This document shows positions 36,236 to 45,059 of a stretch of DNA of 64,000 nt, one piece after another. Under the pieces are notes generated by a model, which saw only the letters and a list, made by a program, of their open reading frames with translations, was not told the DNA's origin and ran no database searches. The stretch covers positions 6,449,001 to 6,513,000 of the forward strand of contig NC_015510.1 of the NCBI RefSeq assembly GCF_000212735.1. The letters are read 5' to 3'. Numbering within the stretch: position 1 is the stretch's first letter; the number at the start of each line of letters is the position of its first letter. A program made the translations under genes and the position numbers. Source of the stretch: Haliscomenobacter hydrossis DSM 1100 (lineage in GTDB: Bacteria; Bacteroidota; Bacteroidia; Chitinophagales; Saprospiraceae).

Positions 36236-36560
36236 AAAACAAAGTTTTAAGGAATTAATGAATTGGTTTTAGGGACTCCTGTTTTCAGGAACTGCCTTCA
36301 ATCTTTCACAATTGATACCCCAAAATTGCAGGTATTTAGGGTTAGTGTCTTCACCCATTTGGGTGATTTTTTGAAAAAAAAAGTAGCGATGGCCAGGTCA
36401 AAATAGAATGCAGTTGCTTTTCATTTTTTGCTTTTCACTTTTTAGGCAACCTCCGCGTAGCAAAATGAGTATAGGGTTAAGTGTAAAGGATATGCTTAGC
36501 GTATAAAATCATGGAAACTTGCCTGAACAGTCTGGCCAGTTTCAATCAGCCGAATCTACC
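36236..36560. other. 325-bp divergent intergenic region
   Basis: Separates the minus-strand HTTM unit from the plus-strand MbnP-like gene and should hold both promoters. It is A/T-rich with poly-A and poly-T runs (around 36370 and 36425) but shows no hairpin, repeat or convincing -33/-7 pair, and no gene. Confidence 0.4.
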
Positions 36561-37319
36561 ATGAAAAAACAATTAACAATTTTTGCCCTACTCTGCATTT
36601 TCTCTTGTTCCAACGAGGCCGTAGAGGAACCGGAGGAAATAGGCCCAAAAGGTACTTTTTTGCTGCATTTACATGCCTACGTAGGTATACAGGAAGTAGA
36701 TCTGTACGGAATCGAATATGAAACTCCGGAGGGGCGCAGCATGTCCCTGGACTTTTCGCAAATGTACATTTCAGACGTCCAGTTGGTCAAAGCCGACGGT
36801 TCGGTGTATGCGATCAAAGGCAAAAGTTTCCTAAAGAACCTCAAAGTGCATACCTATGAGATCGGTCAAGTACCAGTCGGCAATTACAAGTCGATCCGCT
36901 TCAAAGTGGGCCTCCCGCCAAGCATCAATTCTTTGAACCCCACCGCACCCAGTGATTCCTCGATGCTCAACCGGCCCAGCATGTGGTGGGGAAATACGGC
37001 CCAACCAGGCGGATACGTCTTTTTGAACGTCCAGGGCAAAATCGACACCTCGCACAACATGAATAAAGCACCAGTACCCTTTGTGTATAAAATTGGCACC
37101 AATGACCATTTCATCCAGGTAAATATGGGAGAAAAAGAATTCAGCATTGAAGAAGAGGCTTATGTTTACGGGCATCTCATCGTGGATTACAGTAAACTTT
37201 TTAACGGCATCACCCTGAATCAGGCCGGATCTTTAAGCGTAAAAACGGCAGCAGAAAACAACGCGGCCCTGGGACAAAAAATCGCCAACAACATCCCGGC
37301 CATGTTTACTTATGAATAG
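36561..37319 (+). CDS. MbnP-like lipoprotein
   Basis: 252 aa from the ATG at 36561, chosen because it gives the lipobox (LLCIFSC, Cys16). The mature protein matches the MbnP family: GTFLLHLHAYVG near the N-terminus, SLDFSQMYISDVQLVKADGS, then VPVGNYKSIRFKVGLPPSIN and a Trp/Asn/Gly segment (MWWGNTAQPGGYVFLNVQG), ending with a TYE tail. MbnP-like proteins bind copper in the periplasm and are normally paired with MbnH-type cytochromes, which are not present here. A T9SS propeller gene follows 47 bp downstream. Confidence 0.75.
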   Translation: MKKQLTIFALLCIFSCSNEAVEEPEEIGPKGTFLLHLHAYVGIQEVDLYGIEYETPEGRSMSLDFSQMYISDVQLVKADGSVYAIKGKSFLKNLKVHTYEIGQVPVGNYKSIRFKVGLPPSINSLNPTAPSDSSMLNRPSMWWGNTAQPGGYVFLNVQGKIDTSHNMNKAPVPFVYKIGTNDHFIQVNMGEKEFSIEEEAYVYGHLIVDYSKLFNGITLNQAGSLSVKTAAENNAALGQKIANNIPAMFTYE

Positions 37320-37366
37320 CCACTGTATTCATAGTCGACTATTTTATCACCCAAACTCATTCATTC

Positions 37367-39517
37367 ATGAAACACAACTACCATTTTTCCATCAACATAC
37401 TTGTTGTACTGACCCTGTTATTTTTTTCCAGCCAGCCGCTCTTGGCCCATTTTGGCTCTAGAGGCCCTTTTGGAGGTTCGGTCAGCGTCGCCATCAGCAA
37501 TGATTCTACTGTATATGTGGGTACATTCAACGGTGGCGTTTACGAAAGTACCAATTCCAGATTGACTGCCTGGCGGGCACTACCCGTAGGATTGAGAAGT
37601 GGCAGAATAACCGCCCTTATCCACTCGGGTACTAATTTGTTCGCCGGAACCCAAGACGATGGGGTCTACATTTACAGTGGTGTGGTGGGTACCGACAAAC
37701 ATTGGGTGAGAATCAGCAACGGCCTGACCAATTTAAGGGTTACCGCACTGGTCGCACTGGATGCAAATACTTTGATCGCGGGTACCGAAAGTGGGGGCGT
37801 ATACAAAACCACCGACAAGGGTGCCAATTGGAAATTCCTCAATAGCGCCTGGTTGAATGGCACCACAATCACTGGTCTATTGAAACTCGGCAACCGGATC
37901 ATCGCGTCTTCCCGCGAAGGTGGGGTATTTGTGACCAAAGACGGCAACGGATGGGACAGTTTCAGCGATGGAAAAACCCTCGATGTGGGGGGCACCAACT
38001 CCATTTCCTACAATGCCAAAACCAACGAGCTGGCGGTGATCAACATGGATGGCCTGTTCATTTTGTCCAATGCCAGCGCGGTGACGGGCAACATCAACTA
38101 CCGCACGATTCAACCTGGATTGCCCTCGGGAACGGTCATGCGCTCCATATCAAACAATGGCGACAATTGGTTTTTGACCACCAACAAAGGGGTCTACACT
38201 TCCACAACGGGTGCCACCTGGACCGCAGCCAATGACGGACTGGCAACCAGCGATGTTACCGTAGCCCTGGGCTTTAGAACCACAGTGTTGCTGGGCACCC
38301 GCAAAGAAGGCATTTACACCACTCCAGCTAGCGCCCTCAACTGGGTGAGCCGCAATACCAATTTCAACAACCTTGAAACCTACGCCATGGAATCCAGTGG
38401 CGAGCGGATCGTGGTGGCCGCTACGGAGAAAGGGATTTTTGTCAGTCGGGATTTGGCTGCTTCTTATGTTCGCGCCAACAAGGGTTTGTCCGATAGCCTC
38501 AATGTGACCTACCTGAAGTTTTACGGCAGCAGCTTGTACGCTTCGACCCAAAATGGTGGCGTCTTTGTCAGCGCCGATACTGGAAAAACCTGGACGGCCC
38601 TGAATGCTGGTTTGACCAATTTGCATGTGAAAAAGATTTACGCATCAAGCAACCACGTCTACATTCTGGACGACAGTTATGGCGTGTTTCAACTCAACGG
38701 CTCAACCTGGAATTCTATCCAAGCGGGACTGCCTGCCAATACCCTGCTCAGCTCGATGGCCTTTTATGGCAGCAAAATCCTAATGGGCACCCTGGGCCAA
38801 GGGGTATTTACCCGCGAGGTGGCCTCAGGTAGCTGGACGGCGGTCAACACTGGGCTTGGCAATCTTCGGGTAACTTCAGTGGCCACCAATGGCAGTAAGT
38901 TATTTGCTGGAACTGATGGCGCTGGGGTATTTGTGGCCAATCTTGACGCGGCAAACTGGACTCCAACGGCAGCCACATCCATTTCACATACCACTTTAAT
39001 GGGCTTGGACGGCAGCAAAATCCAGGACATGGCCTATTATGCGGGGTACATCTTCGCCAGTTATCGTGGTGGTTTAGTGGCAAGCTCGGACAATGGTCAA
39101 ACCTGGATTGCAGGGGGGAATCAGTTCAACTTGCCGAGTTACACCAGCGTACATAAAATCTCCTTTGTGACTACCCGGGTATTCGTTTCTACTGAATTTA
39201 ATTCAGTGTACTCCAATGCGCTATCCGAACTCCCGGCGGTAGTCACAAGCACAAAAGACTTCAATCCGGCTTTAAACGCAGCCATTCGGATTGTGCCCAA
39301 CCCTAATGATGGTCGCTTCGCCATTCAGTTGGAAAATGGCAATACCAAAGTGGAAGGAGTCACTTTGTTTGACAACATGGGGAGAAGGATTCAGGATTTC
39401 CACAATCCTAATGATCTGCAAAATGTCCAGACAAGTGTACAATTACCAGTTGGGATTTATTTTGTGCAGATCAGAACGACGGGAGGGCTTGCTGTGAAAA
39501 GGGTGGTGATTCGGTAA
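37367..39517 (+). CDS. Secreted beta-propeller (BNR/sortilin-like repeat) protein with T9SS sorting domain
   Basis: 716 aa. Signal peptide 1-27 (SQPLLAH). Residues ~35-630 are built from about twelve repeats of the theme 'GT..GGV(Y/F)..TD.G..W...N.GL....', including SADTGKTWTALNAGLTN and SSDNGQTWIAGGN; Asp-box motifs (S-x-D-x-G-x-T-W) point to a sialidase/sortilin-like propeller. The last ~80 residues (IRIVPNPNDGRFAIQ... GIYFVQIRTTGGLAVKRVVIR) are a type A sorting domain for T9SS export. Probably a surface binding protein. It may be co-transcribed with the MbnP-like gene. Confidence 0.85.
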   Translation: MKHNYHFSINILVVLTLLFFSSQPLLAHFGSRGPFGGSVSVAISNDSTVYVGTFNGGVYESTNSRLTAWRALPVGLRSGRITALIHSGTNLFAGTQDDGVYIYSGVVGTDKHWVRISNGLTNLRVTALVALDANTLIAGTESGGVYKTTDKGANWKFLNSAWLNGTTITGLLKLGNRIIASSREGGVFVTKDGNGWDSFSDGKTLDVGGTNSISYNAKTNELAVINMDGLFILSNASAVTGNINYRTIQPGLPSGTVMRSISNNGDNWFLTTNKGVYTSTTGATWTAANDGLATSDVTVALGFRTTVLLGTRKEGIYTTPASALNWVSRNTNFNNLETYAMESSGERIVVAATEKGIFVSRDLAASYVRANKGLSDSLNVTYLKFYGSSLYASTQNGGVFVSADTGKTWTALNAGLTNLHVKKIYASSNHVYILDDSYGVFQLNGSTWNSIQAGLPANTLLSSMAFYGSKILMGTLGQGVFTREVASGSWTAVNTGLGNLRVTSVATNGSKLFAGTDGAGVFVANLDAANWTPTAATSISHTTLMGLDGSKIQDMAYYAGYIFASYRGGLVASSDNGQTWIAGGNQFNLPSYTSVHKISFVTTRVFVSTEFNSVYSNALSELPAVVTSTKDFNPALNAAIRIVPNPNDGRFAIQLENGNTKVEGVTLFDNMGRRIQDFHNPNDLQNVQTSVQLPVGIYFVQIRTTGGLAVKRVVIR

Positions 39518-39580
39518 ACCGTGAATACTATTGGTCAAACATTTGTCATCCCGAATTTTGAAACCCAACCGCGGCAGCGG

Positions 39581-39745
39581 TTGAATCTTGAATAGCTGCG
39601 GTCGTCCGCGGATTTATCCGTTTTGTACCGTTTCACAACCGCGGTAGCGATTGAATTCCGCCCCGATTTGTTCAACCGCTGGCGCGGTTGTGGAACATTC
39701 TGCCTGGCATTTTACCGCGGACGACCGCGGCTATTCAAGATTGAA
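39581..39745. repeat. 165-bp imperfect palindrome (CCGCGG-rich)
   Basis: The outer arms TTGAATCTTGAATAGCTGCG and CGCGGCTATTCAAGATTGAA are inverted; inner arms TTCACAACCGCGGTAGCGAT and TTCAACCGCTGGCGCGGTTG are also complementary with mismatches. The CAACCGCGG-type word recurs outside the arms (39567-39580). It lies between convergent genes and encodes nothing; it may be a REP/MITE element and also stop transcription. Confidence 0.6.
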
Positions 39746-39786
39746 TCACTCCGTGATTTAACTGCATTCTTGAAAAGAGTAAAATT

Positions 39787-40476
39787 TTATGGACTTGTCT
39801 TTTTTATGATGGATACCAACTGGGTAAACAAAGGCTCCCACTTGTGATCATGAGCACAGTACAAGTTTTTCATTTTTTCCATTGCATCTATTGCTTCGGC
39901 ACTTCGGCCAAGTTTGGCTAAAAGGAAACACTTGACATAATTTGGATGGGGGCTTTTTGGGTAATCTATGCTTCTTTCAATTTGCAAGTCCACCCAATTA
40001 AGTAAATCCTCCAATGAATAATCTGTTTTGAACCATGATTCTATTTGAGCGTACGAATCTTCAAATAATTCATTAAAAGTTACATCAAAAGCAGTTTCTC
40101 CCCAATGAGAAACCAACCCTCTTCCTCGTAAAGATCTCCTATGAGCGTCGCGAGAGCCAGCAAAATGAACAAAATTCGCCGGCATATCCCAAAAGTGAAG
40201 GCGAACGCTTTTTTCTGTTCGGTTCCATCTTAAGTTGTTTGTGTTTCCATAAGTTGGAATAAAATCAAAGCAGTAACCCCAAGCAAATGTTGCCGATTCT
40301 CCTTTTAATAAGGTATAATGGAAAACTTTTCGATAGTGGTGAGTACCATAATCGCTATACCAATAATAAGCTCCATTCCATTTGTCAAGGCCCAAATTCT
40401 TGAGATACGAAGTGAGCCTATTATCAATTTGAGATCTTAATAAACTTGCACTTAATGGGTCTCTATTTATCTCCAT
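39787..40476 (-). CDS. Hypothetical cytoplasmic protein
   Basis: 229 aa from the ATG at 40476 (MEINRDPL); the longer in-frame start at 40515 lies in A/T-rich sequence. No signal peptide or membrane segment. The sequence contains ANLRLH-like aromatic motifs (RWNRTEKSVRLHFWDMP, HFAGSRDAHRRSLRGRGLVSHWGE) and a C-terminal helix pair that could be TPR-like (YVKCFLLAKLGRSAEAIDAMEKMK). I do not recognise the family. It stands alone between the palindrome and the TonB receptor terminator. Confidence 0.6.
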   Translation of the reverse strand: MEINRDPLSASLLRSQIDNRLTSYLKNLGLDKWNGAYYWYSDYGTHHYRKVFHYTLLKGESATFAWGYCFDFIPTYGNTNNLRWNRTEKSVRLHFWDMPANFVHFAGSRDAHRRSLRGRGLVSHWGETAFDVTFNELFEDSYAQIESWFKTDYSLEDLLNWVDLQIERSIDYPKSPHPNYVKCFLLAKLGRSAEAIDAMEKMKNLYCAHDHKWEPLFTQLVSIIKKTSP

Positions 40477-40593
40477 GGTGTTACTATAAATTGTTCCCAA
40501 GAATAAAGACTGCAATATAAAGTTTTATTTCAAAATTCTTTCACTTAGAATGCTAGATTAGGGCGACTACTACAAATCTTGGAAATAAAAACT

Positions 40594-40635
40594 CAATGCG
40601 CAGTTGCTGCTTATATTTACAGCAACAGCGCATTG
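40594..40635 (-). terminator. Terminator of the TonB-receptor operon
   Basis: CAATGCGCAGTTGCTG / CAGCAACAGCGCATTG forms a 16-bp stem with one mismatch and a 10-nt loop, 9 bp beyond the receptor stop codon. On the minus strand it is followed by GAGTTTTTATTT, giving a proper intrinsic terminator. Confidence 0.7.
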
Positions 40636-40644
40636 AAACGAGCC

Positions 40645-43017
40645 TTAATTTCCCTTTCCTACAAAATTATACTGCATCCCAAACCCTACTGTGCGCGGGG
40701 CGCCTGGTGAAAACCGCGTACGGTCGCTTACCGCGTTGCCACGAGAAGCACTGGTGGTGTACAACTCGTTGGTCAGGTTCAAGGCGTTGACAAATAATTC
40801 AACTCCTTTGATGGTATAACCCACCCGCACATTGAGGAGGCTCAGGCCCTTTTGACCCAAAAATCCCCGATCTTCCATTTTTATGGTATTGATTTGGTTG
40901 AGGTAATACGGCGAGAGGCTTTGCCATTCTCCAGAAAGCCGTAGCCCTTTCACCCAACTGGGCTGATAAATGATTTCGGTATTGACAATCCAGCGCGGTG
41001 CATTGGGCATCTCATAACCATCCAGTTTTTGCAAGGCATCGCTGGGTTTGTCCGACAAGCGGAAGTCCTCAAAACGGTGCAGTGCGTTGGCCCCACCAAA
41101 GCGGATTTGTAGGTCCTTAAATGGTGTAGCAGTCACCCCGAATTCTACCCCCTGGTGCAAGGTTGCTCCGGCACTTTGGTAATCGGTGGAGTTATCGGCC
41201 TGGCGAATCGCCAGCAATTCATTTTGTCCTTTCAAGCGGTAAACTGAGAGATCGAGCATCACTTTGTTTTTCAACAAAGACCACCAGCCGCCTACTTCGG
41301 TATTGAAGAATCGGGCCGAACCAAGGTTGTAATAAAATGGATCCTGGCCAGGGATTGGATTGGGGCGTTTGCGGAAAATAGCGGTCACTCCGGGAGGGGC
41401 AAAACCAATGCTGTAATTGGCGTACATGCCCATGTTGTTGCCCAGGTCGTAAGTGGCACCTACTTTGGGACTGAATTGGCCGTAGGATTTTTCGCCCTGG
41501 GTATTGTCCAGGTAGTTTTCATAAGTAAAAGCAAACAGGTCGTAACGTGCACCAGCGATGAGTTTCAAACGCTCGGTAGGATTGATTTCAAATTGGGAAT
41601 ACACTCCGGCATTGCGCACCTTGGCATCGTATTCCCCCAATTTTACATTGGGACGATCTTCGACATACGTGTATTTTTTGACGTTTTTCCCATCGGGGCG
41701 CAATTCTGCATTCAATCCAATTTGGAAAGCATTGTATTCTTGGGGCGTGTAATCAAACGTACCTCCCACGATCAATTTTGCTTTCAAAAAATTAAAACGT
41801 TGGTTGTGTTGTGCAATGACTCCATAACTATTGAACAGGCTCTGATTTTTTTCACTCGTTGCCGTGGTTTGCCCGGTCGTCCAGCGCACTGTGTGGTTGG
41901 GGCTCATCTGGTAATCGTTGAACCGATGGAACGCCGTAACAAAGGACTCGGCTTGTTTGCCCCAACGGTGGTTAAGGGTGATTCGCGAGCGCTGAGCCGT
42001 GATTTTGCGGTACATAAAGTCGTTGCTGGCTTCGTAGGTACGGCTGTAATAGGCGATGCTGTCGAGGTTGAGCCCTTCCTGGCCGTCGTAAAAATTGTAA
42101 GCGTAGGCTGCAGTGAGCATGGTTTTGGTGCTGAGCTGGTATTCCACACGGGCGTTGATGGCGTTTTTGGTGTAATCGGTGCGTTCGCGCCAGCCATTTT
42201 TTTGACTCCCCATAAATCCGCCTACAAATACACCCAGTTTTTTGTTTAACATCCCCCCGGCACTGAATTGCAGGCGATTGTAATTGTATTCATCCCCCTG
42301 ATAGCCAATGCTGAAAGTAGGTACCGCAGTGGGGCGTTTGGTGATGAGGTTGATGGCACCACCTACTGCTTCGGGGCCATAAATGGAAGAAGCCGGGCCT
42401 TTCACCACTTCAATGGAATTGAGTACGGTGATGTTGGATTCAATCAGTGCATTGTGGTTGAACAAACCCATCGGGCGTACTGGCACACCATCTTCCATGT
42501 ACAAAAAATAAGCCGAGGTCGAAAGGGGCTGCCGAATGCTCATGCTGTGGCCCTCTCCAGTGAAACGCATCATAAATACGCCGGGAACTTTGCTGATTAG
42601 CTCCGGGAGCGCAATGGCTTTGGTATTTGTAATCAGGTCTGAAGACAGTTTAGAAATCGCAATTGGAGCATCGGAGCGCTTCTGCGCTTCGCGGCTGGCG
42701 GTTACCACCACCGCTTGCAGGTTCAAGGAAGTTGGTTTGATGCCAAGATTGAGTTGCCCATCAGCAGGTACCGCAATTTGTTGGTTCTCGTATCCGATAT
42801 AGGATATTTCCAGGGTATTGGCTTCGGTGTTGAAGCTGAATTTTCCTGTGGCATCCGTCAAGGTGCCTTCCAGAGTACCAGGTACAAAAACGTTGGCTCC
42901 AATGAGTGGTTCTTTGGTTTGTGCATCATAAATTTTGCCGCTGACTAGTCGTTGTTGGGCGAAAGCGTTTAAAGTGCCAAACAGGCAGAAGAATGAGAGT
43001 AGGTATTTGAAATACAT
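40645..43017 (-). CDS. TonB-dependent outer-membrane receptor
   Basis: 790 aa. Signal peptide (1-20, NAFAQQ), carboxypeptidase-regulatory-like domain (~22-105: VSGKIYDAQTKEPLIGANV, TDATGKFSF), TonB plug (~110-230: VVVTASREAQKRSDAPIAI, ...VEVVKGPASSIYGPEAVGGAINLITKR) and a 22-strand-type barrel ending in an aromatic C-terminal residue pattern (YNFVGKGN). It lies last in a five-gene minus-strand operon after an ABC ATPase, two DUF3526 permeases and a His-rich secreted protein. That context suggests uptake of a metal or metal complex (inference). Confidence 0.9.
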   Translation of the reverse strand: MYFKYLLSFFCLFGTLNAFAQQRLVSGKIYDAQTKEPLIGANVFVPGTLEGTLTDATGKFSFNTEANTLEISYIGYENQQIAVPADGQLNLGIKPTSLNLQAVVVTASREAQKRSDAPIAISKLSSDLITNTKAIALPELISKVPGVFMMRFTGEGHSMSIRQPLSTSAYFLYMEDGVPVRPMGLFNHNALIESNITVLNSIEVVKGPASSIYGPEAVGGAINLITKRPTAVPTFSIGYQGDEYNYNRLQFSAGGMLNKKLGVFVGGFMGSQKNGWRERTDYTKNAINARVEYQLSTKTMLTAAYAYNFYDGQEGLNLDSIAYYSRTYEASNDFMYRKITAQRSRITLNHRWGKQAESFVTAFHRFNDYQMSPNHTVRWTTGQTTATSEKNQSLFNSYGVIAQHNQRFNFLKAKLIVGGTFDYTPQEYNAFQIGLNAELRPDGKNVKKYTYVEDRPNVKLGEYDAKVRNAGVYSQFEINPTERLKLIAGARYDLFAFTYENYLDNTQGEKSYGQFSPKVGATYDLGNNMGMYANYSIGFAPPGVTAIFRKRPNPIPGQDPFYYNLGSARFFNTEVGGWWSLLKNKVMLDLSVYRLKGQNELLAIRQADNSTDYQSAGATLHQGVEFGVTATPFKDLQIRFGGANALHRFEDFRLSDKPSDALQKLDGYEMPNAPRWIVNTEIIYQPSWVKGLRLSGEWQSLSPYYLNQINTIKMEDRGFLGQKGLSLLNVRVGYTIKGVELFVNALNLTNELYTTSASRGNAVSDRTRFSPGAPRTVGFGMQYNFVGKGN

Positions 43018-43121
43018 GGTGAAAGCTCTTTAGTGGATGATTTTAATTTGGGCAAAACATTACCCTAGCTTACATCGACATTCGATATAAACCATTAAAA
43101 AACAATAAAATAAACAAAACG

Positions 43122-43520
43122 TCATCCAGCTGACTCCGGAGGTGGAGTAGTAACTTTCCCATGGAAAGGGTGATGGAAAAAGATGTACCCATTGATGCGC
43201 GACGTTAAAAAAATAAGCTGCTCTTGTGGCAATGGGAAGTCTGGCGTATTCGCAATGAGGTGACAAGAAAGTACGTATTTGCCGAGATAGGTACTGCTGG
43301 GGGTCGTTTCAGAAGGCGCATGGTGGCCATCGTGACCCTCCATCAAATGTTCCAGTTCGTGATCTACGTGATCGCTGTGGCTATGTCCGTGGTGGACGTG
43401 TTCGAAGTGCTCGTGCCAAAACAACAAGTGTGCAACACAGTCCTGCACCAATGGCATCACCATTTGAGCAGAGGCATGCAGGTAAACGACCAACAAAATC
43501 CAGACTGTGCTTTTTTTCAT
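43122..43520 (-). CDS. His-rich secreted protein in the TonB/ABC operon
   Basis: 132 aa. An N-terminal hydrophobic segment (VWILLVVYLHASAQM, a signal peptide or anchor) is followed by a dense histidine cluster around residues 34-70 (HEHFEHVHHGHSHSDHVDHELEH...HDGHHAP), then a mostly beta C-terminal part. Such clusters bind divalent metals (Zn, Ni, Cu). It lies 24 bp after the second permease gene and 104 bp before the TonB receptor, the position of periplasmic metal chaperones in Bacteroidota receptor operons. No family assigned. Confidence 0.75.
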   Translation of the reverse strand: MKKSTVWILLVVYLHASAQMVMPLVQDCVAHLLFWHEHFEHVHHGHSHSDHVDHELEHLMEGHDGHHAPSETTPSSTYLGKYVLSCHLIANTPDFPLPQEQLIFLTSRINGYIFFHHPFHGKVTTPPPESAG

Positions 43521-43543
43521 CTTCTTGTCTTGGTACAGTTGAT

Positions 43544-45013
43544 TTAAGCTTCTATCCAGCGTGGTTCAGCCATCTTCTGCGGCGCAACTTGCAGCAATCC
43601 CCAGATGATGGCTATAAAACCAGCCCCCAACAACCAAAGTATATCCCAGAACCCTGCCCGGGTAGCGCGAACAAGTCCGGGCGAGTGGGTGTACTGACTT
43701 TGGGGCACTAGGTCGTAATCAGCGGCACGCATTTTTTCCTGTTTGATGATTTTTTGGGTAAAAAAGGCGCGGTATTTGGCGTGAGCGTTCAACATTTGTT
43801 GTTCAAAATCGAGGTAATGGGCATCGCCGGTAGCGGCAATATTTTCCAACATTTGTTGCACAAAAATGGCTGGGGAAACGAAGCGCCATTGCGCCACCAA
43901 ACGCGCTTGTTTGTCCTTTTGCACCTCAAATTTTTCTTCCAGTGGGCGGATGGCTTTTTCCACTTCGAGGTTGACCATCAGGGAGTTCGCCGCAAAGTTT
44001 TTGGTATCCACTGGTTTGCTGCCTTGTGCGGCTAATTCGGGATGGTCTTCAAAATATTGCGCTAAAATTTGGGCACCGTTCTTTTTGGCTTCCTCCGAGG
44101 CTTCCCGAGTTTCAGCAATCAACTCTACCCTTGAAGGCATGGGGTAATAAGCATTGGCGGCTACACTGAGCAAAGCAGGCAATACCACCAACAGCGCCAA
44201 CCAAACACCCACCAACACGGCGGCATTAAACCCTGAGCCCCTACCTTGGCTGTTGACCCCAAAACTGAGTCCGAACCAAAATGCGGCATAAGCAGTAGTT
44301 ACCCCAAGCAATGCGGCAATGCCCGCAGCTTCCTGCCCAATCGAAATCCCTGCCAGCGCCAATCCACTCAAGACTAGCCCACTAAAAAAGATACTCAATA
44401 CGCCAAAACGGAAGACAAACTTGTTCAACGCAACACTGCGCAAGGGCGTAGTACCTGCCAAAATTAAAGGCAGTGTGCCTCGCTCTTTTTCGCTGGCCAC
44501 CACATTGAAGCTCAAGGCAATGATCAATAAGGGCAATAAAAAGGTGATGACAAAAGCCAAATCAAAATGGCCGTTGTACAAAATGGAAGCGTTTTCGATT
44601 TCTTCGCCGTGGTAAAGTGCTTGTTTTTTGTGCAAACCAAACTTGTAATAGTAGGCGCGCAAATCACTTTGCCCTACTGCCACTACGGCCAAGGGCGTGG
44701 GCGCAAGGCTGAAATACCGATTCGCGGCGGAATTGGCGGCGCCATTGGGTTCGGTGGGGTTGCGGTGAGAATTCCCAGTAAATGGTTGTCCACTTTGTTC
44801 CAAATCGGCTACCAGTTGCCTTTTTTCAGCAAACAGCTTTTTTTCGGTAGCCTTTACCTTCGCCAAGGTGGTTTGGTGAAAAGCAACCCGCTGCTGGCCG
44901 GTCCAGAAGGCAAAAGCAACAAATAAGGCCAACAAAGCAAAACAGCTCAGGAGCATTTTATTGGCCCGCAGCATCAACCAATCGTAAAAAGCAATGAAGT
45001 AAAAATTACGCAT
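43544..45013 (-). CDS. ABC transporter permease, DUF3526 family (second)
   Basis: 489 aa. First TM helix near 20-40; a ~110-residue extracytoplasmic loop (QRVAFHQTTLAKVKATEKKLF...); the core block FVITFLLPLLIIALSFNVVASEKERGTLPLILAGTTPLRSV and four further TM helices; a long soluble loop rich in charged residues; a last TM near the C-terminus. The pattern is that of the DUF3526/NosY-like permeases that pair with NosF-like ATPases. Its upstream paralog ends 46 bp away. Probably half of a heterodimeric exporter. Confidence 0.8.
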   Translation of the reverse strand: MRNFYFIAFYDWLMLRANKMLLSCFALLALFVAFAFWTGQQRVAFHQTTLAKVKATEKKLFAEKRQLVADLEQSGQPFTGNSHRNPTEPNGAANSAANRYFSLAPTPLAVVAVGQSDLRAYYYKFGLHKKQALYHGEEIENASILYNGHFDLAFVITFLLPLLIIALSFNVVASEKERGTLPLILAGTTPLRSVALNKFVFRFGVLSIFFSGLVLSGLALAGISIGQEAAGIAALLGVTTAYAAFWFGLSFGVNSQGRGSGFNAAVLVGVWLALLVVLPALLSVAANAYYPMPSRVELIAETREASEEAKKNGAQILAQYFEDHPELAAQGSKPVDTKNFAANSLMVNLEVEKAIRPLEEKFEVQKDKQARLVAQWRFVSPAIFVQQMLENIAATGDAHYLDFEQQMLNAHAKYRAFFTQKIIKQEKMRAADYDLVPQSQYTHSPGLVRATRAGFWDILWLLGAGFIAIIWGLLQVAPQKMAEPRWIEA

Positions 45014-45059
45014 GGCGTTGTATTTTGGAAACTAGGTTTGGGTTTGAATAAGGCAGTTG

